From assembly GCA_029204225.1 (NCBI GenBank), contig CM055094.1:24142541-24202540 (forward strand): a stretch of 60,000 nt of DNA, written 5' to 3'. Under the pieces are notes generated by a model that worked only from the letters and a program-made list of their open reading frames with translations, made no database searches and had not been told where the DNA came from. The position numbers were made by a program, and so were the translations under genes. Shown piece by piece: positions 57,501 to 60,000 of this stretch. The DNA comes from Diphasiastrum complanatum (Eukaryota > Streptophyta > Lycopodiopsida > Lycopodiales > Lycopodiaceae). Each line of letters opens with the position of its first letter. Within the stretch, counting starts at the first letter, position 1.

Positions 57501-58628
57501 CTACTGGTCCTTTTTTGCTCTGGTGACCACCATCAAGGGTGCACTTGGTTTATTCTGAACTACTGGTCCTTGTTTGATTGTTATCAAATTTACAGGTGTT
57601 GTAGCTGGTGGTGGCTTTGGTCTTGCTGGACAGTCTTTATAGCAATGCCCATAACCATAGTCACGACAGAATGGTACAAATTTCTCTTTATTTGGACATT
57701 CTACAACTCTGTGATTTTCTCCACATGCAAAGCATCCAAGTGGTGCTCTGGTCCAATTTCTAGCAGCTTGTTGTTGAGCATCAACATAAATGGCATACTG
57801 TTCTGAAGATCCATCTTCATGATCATTACCATAGTTCCATTGCTCAGCACTTCCGTAAGGTTCTGGTTCCATCAAATTAGCAGGAGGAGTAGAGTGCTTT
57901 GGTGGGATAGGTAAAGCTAAACGTTCCGGGTATCCAAGAGCAGATTGTCGTGTCTTACTATTGGATTACCTCCATACTGTGGTTCTCGATATCCCATCTA
58001 GGCATACCGTTGTTGAATAATTCGAGGGTTGAAGCTGCAAAAAGCAGTATCATGATCAGGTGAATTACACAGATGGCAAACACTGAGATCCATTCATTTT
58101 TTCAATTGAGGACACTCGTTCACTATGTGATTTCCTGTACAAATAGAACAGCAGACATTTTTCCTGGTAGGAAAAGTCTTTGCAAGCTTTTCAGGTTCCT
58201 TGTTTGCTTCCCCGTGGAAATTTTCCAATGCTTTGATCTTCTCATCAAATTGCAACTGCAACTTTTCCATATGTTTCTGCTGGTTCTTCCCAAGTTTGTC
58301 GAACTCATTGAGCATCATTTCTATAGTAGCATTGGCATTCATTGATGCAATAGTGGTGGATGTCGTAGTAGTGCCCTGTTGTATAAGGCAACATACTGAT
58401 ATTTGGCTCCTCATCTGAATCTCCATCCTCCTCCCGAATTGCATCGTCCATAGCATTTTGCAAGAGTGCATACTCATTATGGCGTTTCAACTCACGTCTG
58501 ATCCGTTTAGGTAGACCTGACAAAAACCACATAATCATGGCATTTTCGTTAATCAGCTCAGGTTCACATTCAGATCTAAGACGTTTCATTCGTTTAATGT
58601 AATCTCGAACCACTTCTCGCTTTCTCAT
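57501..58628 (-). pseudogene. Gypsy gag with repeated zinc knuckles
   Basis: The N-terminal frame (58305-58628) has VRDYIKRMKRLRSECEPELI and MIMWFLSGLPKRIRRELKRH, the retrotransposon Gag core. The next frame has a coiled-coil-like EKLQLQFDEKIKALENFHGE and a knuckle CSICTGNHIVNECP (58094 onward). The frame 57501-57875 adds CFACGENHRVVECP and CRDYGYGHCYKDCP. Gag would package element RNA. Frameshifts occur near 58300 and 57900. Confidence 0.9.
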
Positions 58629-59169
58629 TTGAATTTTACTTAAAAGTAAAAAAGGGTCTTATTAGTATGATGCGCGGATGTACGACTGCTGTGCACAGTG
58701 AATCGGACGAAGGTTCTTTTTTTGTATTTTTAGGGTTTTGATGATTTTTTGGTGTTTTTTGACAGTTTTTCTGATGTTTCTGGAAATCTGCTGGGAATTA
58801 ATCTTCGTCCTTCAAACTGTAGATTTTGTGATCAAAACCGAAGGTGCTTGCAACTCGGCGAAGGTTTCTTGAAAGAGGGTAAAAAGTTCGAAGCTCTGAT
58901 GACGGCTTTTTGCCTCTTTTTGACCAAATCTGACAGATTTGACCAATTTTTGTTATTTTCTCTGATATCTCAGATCCAAATGGATCTTAAGATTGGTGAT
59001 CTGAATAGCTTTCTCTGTTTTAACAATCAGATTAGATTTCAAACAAGCAATTCCACTCAAATCAAACAAAATCAATCCCAAACTAACCCTAAAATGCAGA
59101 TCTAACACTATTCATGCCACGACAAGATGTCTAATGCAAGCTAACCATCCATTGAATCATGCTACAAAC

Positions 59170-59208
59170 TAAAAAATTGGCGTAGCTCCCCGACAACGAT
59201 GCCAAAAT
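59170..59208 (-). other. Primer-binding site of the gypsy element
   Basis: Directly after the LTR end, the minus strand reads TTTTGGCATCGTTGTCGGGG. This is the TTTTGGCGCCGTTGCCGGGG primer site used by Tat/Athila elements with two probable deamination changes (CpG-context C to T/A). The rest of the leader, 58629-59170, is non-coding. Confidence 0.85.
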
Positions 59209-59892
59209 TGTAGTGAGTTTCTTTCCTTGCCTAACCTGAATCCAAGATCTAGTCAATCTAGCATCATATAGACGGAGTTAGGCATGAATGGAAGATCTAA
59301 ATCTAACTCTACATCCATTAACCCTACTCATGAACACTAAGATCCATTAACACTACGATCCACAACAAAGATAGCTTACTCTTTCTCTCCCATAAAAATT
59401 ATAATAACACTCAATCCCAATAACATTCAAATCCAATAATTAGCAAAATCCAAAAAAACATGAGAGATGGCGAAGGGAAGAAGAAGAGCAAGGACATTCA
59501 TCAATCCATTTCTGAAGAGGACCAATCTGCTTTATTGAAATGATGAAATGAACATGAGGAGCAACTCATGTTGGTCCCTTTTTATAGTAGAGAGGAGGAC
59601 CCTGGCCTCTGAATCCTATTGGTCCAGTCTTGTCTCTCTTTTTATTCAAATTTAAAAAAGTGTGGGAACCATCAAAATTGGAGGGAAACCCAACTTTATT
59701 CACTAACTTGACATTTAGGCCCTGCAACATTAAAAGTCCCGCAAAAAGGCCTAAAGTCCTTTTATTGACTTTTAACTAATCAATCAAATAGCTATGTGAT
59801 CATCGGGTTGGACTTACACATGCAGGGTGCCAAATCCCTCTCACTTATTAACTAGGGTTAGGGTGGCCTTGGGATCCGCAAACCCTCCAATA
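59209..59892 (-). repeat. 5' LTR of the gypsy element (684 bp)
   Basis: Plus-strand ends are TGTAGTGAGTTTC and CCTCCAATA; the last CA has become TA. It is followed by the target duplication GAATG. Confidence 0.93.
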
Positions 59893-59897
59893 GAATG

Positions 59898-60000
59898 ATA
59901 GTGCTACTAATCACTCTTATGTCAAGGATCTTGCAAAGATTTGAAGAGGAGCCTTCATATGATCAAGATCTTGAGGATCCACCTAAAGATCTACAAGAAA
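59898..60000 (+). pseudogene. Copia K integrase tail, continued
   Basis: The frame resumes with SATNHSYVKDLAK-like wording, directly comparable to ESATNPFYVKDLARSEEEL in copia I (35870-35930), followed by frameshifts. The element continues beyond the window. Confidence 0.88.

Larger units (their letters stand above)
53486..59892 (-). mobile_element. Ty3/gypsy element (Tat/Athila-like primer site), inserted in copia K
   Basis: LTRs are at 53486-54236 and 59209-59892, and the target duplication GAATG lies at 53481-53485 and 59893-59897. The copia K reading frame resumes directly at the other side. Domain order on the minus strand is gag, protease, RT start, RNase H, integrase, as in Ty3/gypsy. 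The polypurine tract is at about 54237-54260. The RT core is deleted and several frames are broken, so it is not autonomous. Despite this the LTRs are still about 93-95% alike, so it is one of the younger insertions. Confidence 0.95.

Overview
The window reads as nuclear DNA of a land plant, in a gene-poor, repeat-dense region. The evidence is a dense nest of Ty1/copia elements with tRNA-iMet-type primer sites, one Ty3/gypsy element with a Tat/Athila-type primer site, foldback elements, long (CT)n tracts, spliceosomal introns and an AT-rich background. A Penelope-like reverse-transcriptase trace and a transposase-like family that I know mainly from animals and fungi hint at a fern, lycophyte, bryophyte or gymnosperm rather than a typical angiosperm, but that is a guess. 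I found no intact host gene; nearly every coding block carries stops or frameshifts.

Layout. 1-4312: decayed copia A (minus). 4710-15283: copia B (minus), with a truncated 3' LTR, a complete 5' LTR and a primer site, split by a 7.7-kb multi-gene element (5111-12778, 'copy 1'). 15284-24050: non-coding DNA with small foldbacks, degenerate tandem arrays, one GC-rich possible first exon (16792-17010) and a long repeat-poor stretch. 24051-32100: a gypsy integrase scrap and a decayed plus-strand copia E carrying a 740-bp foldback element. 32775-38912: Penelope-like fragments in inverted orientation, copia F, a recombinant copia G/I with a MITE and a (CT)72 tract. 40389-46408: copia H, whose LTR is interrupted by copia J (minus). 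47001-52223: a second, internally deleted copy of the multi-gene element ('copy 2'), itself hit by a solo LTR. 52224-60000: copia K interrupted by a 6.4-kb gypsy element with a 5-bp target duplication.

The most unusual object is the multi-gene element. Copy 1 encodes (i) a large spliced transposase-like protein on the plus strand; (ii) an unrecognised spliced gene on the minus strand; (iii) divergent from it, a spliced plus-strand gene in which a histone H3 fold, closer in its signature residues to centromeric CenH3 than to canonical H3, is followed by an S/T-P-x-K-rich linker, an unknown region and a C48/adenain-like cysteine-peptidase domain; and (iv) a minus-strand gene whose first ATG lies at the element edge. 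Four 70-bp imperfect inverted units, each with exactly 34 nt between the arms, lie in the intergenic region before gene iii and in its second intron. Copy 2 keeps genes i and iv and the 3' end of iii but lacks the central 2.7 kb.

The existence of two copies in different contexts supports a mobile element. The gene combination and the 70-bp units are what most deserve follow-up. All copies here are inactivated.
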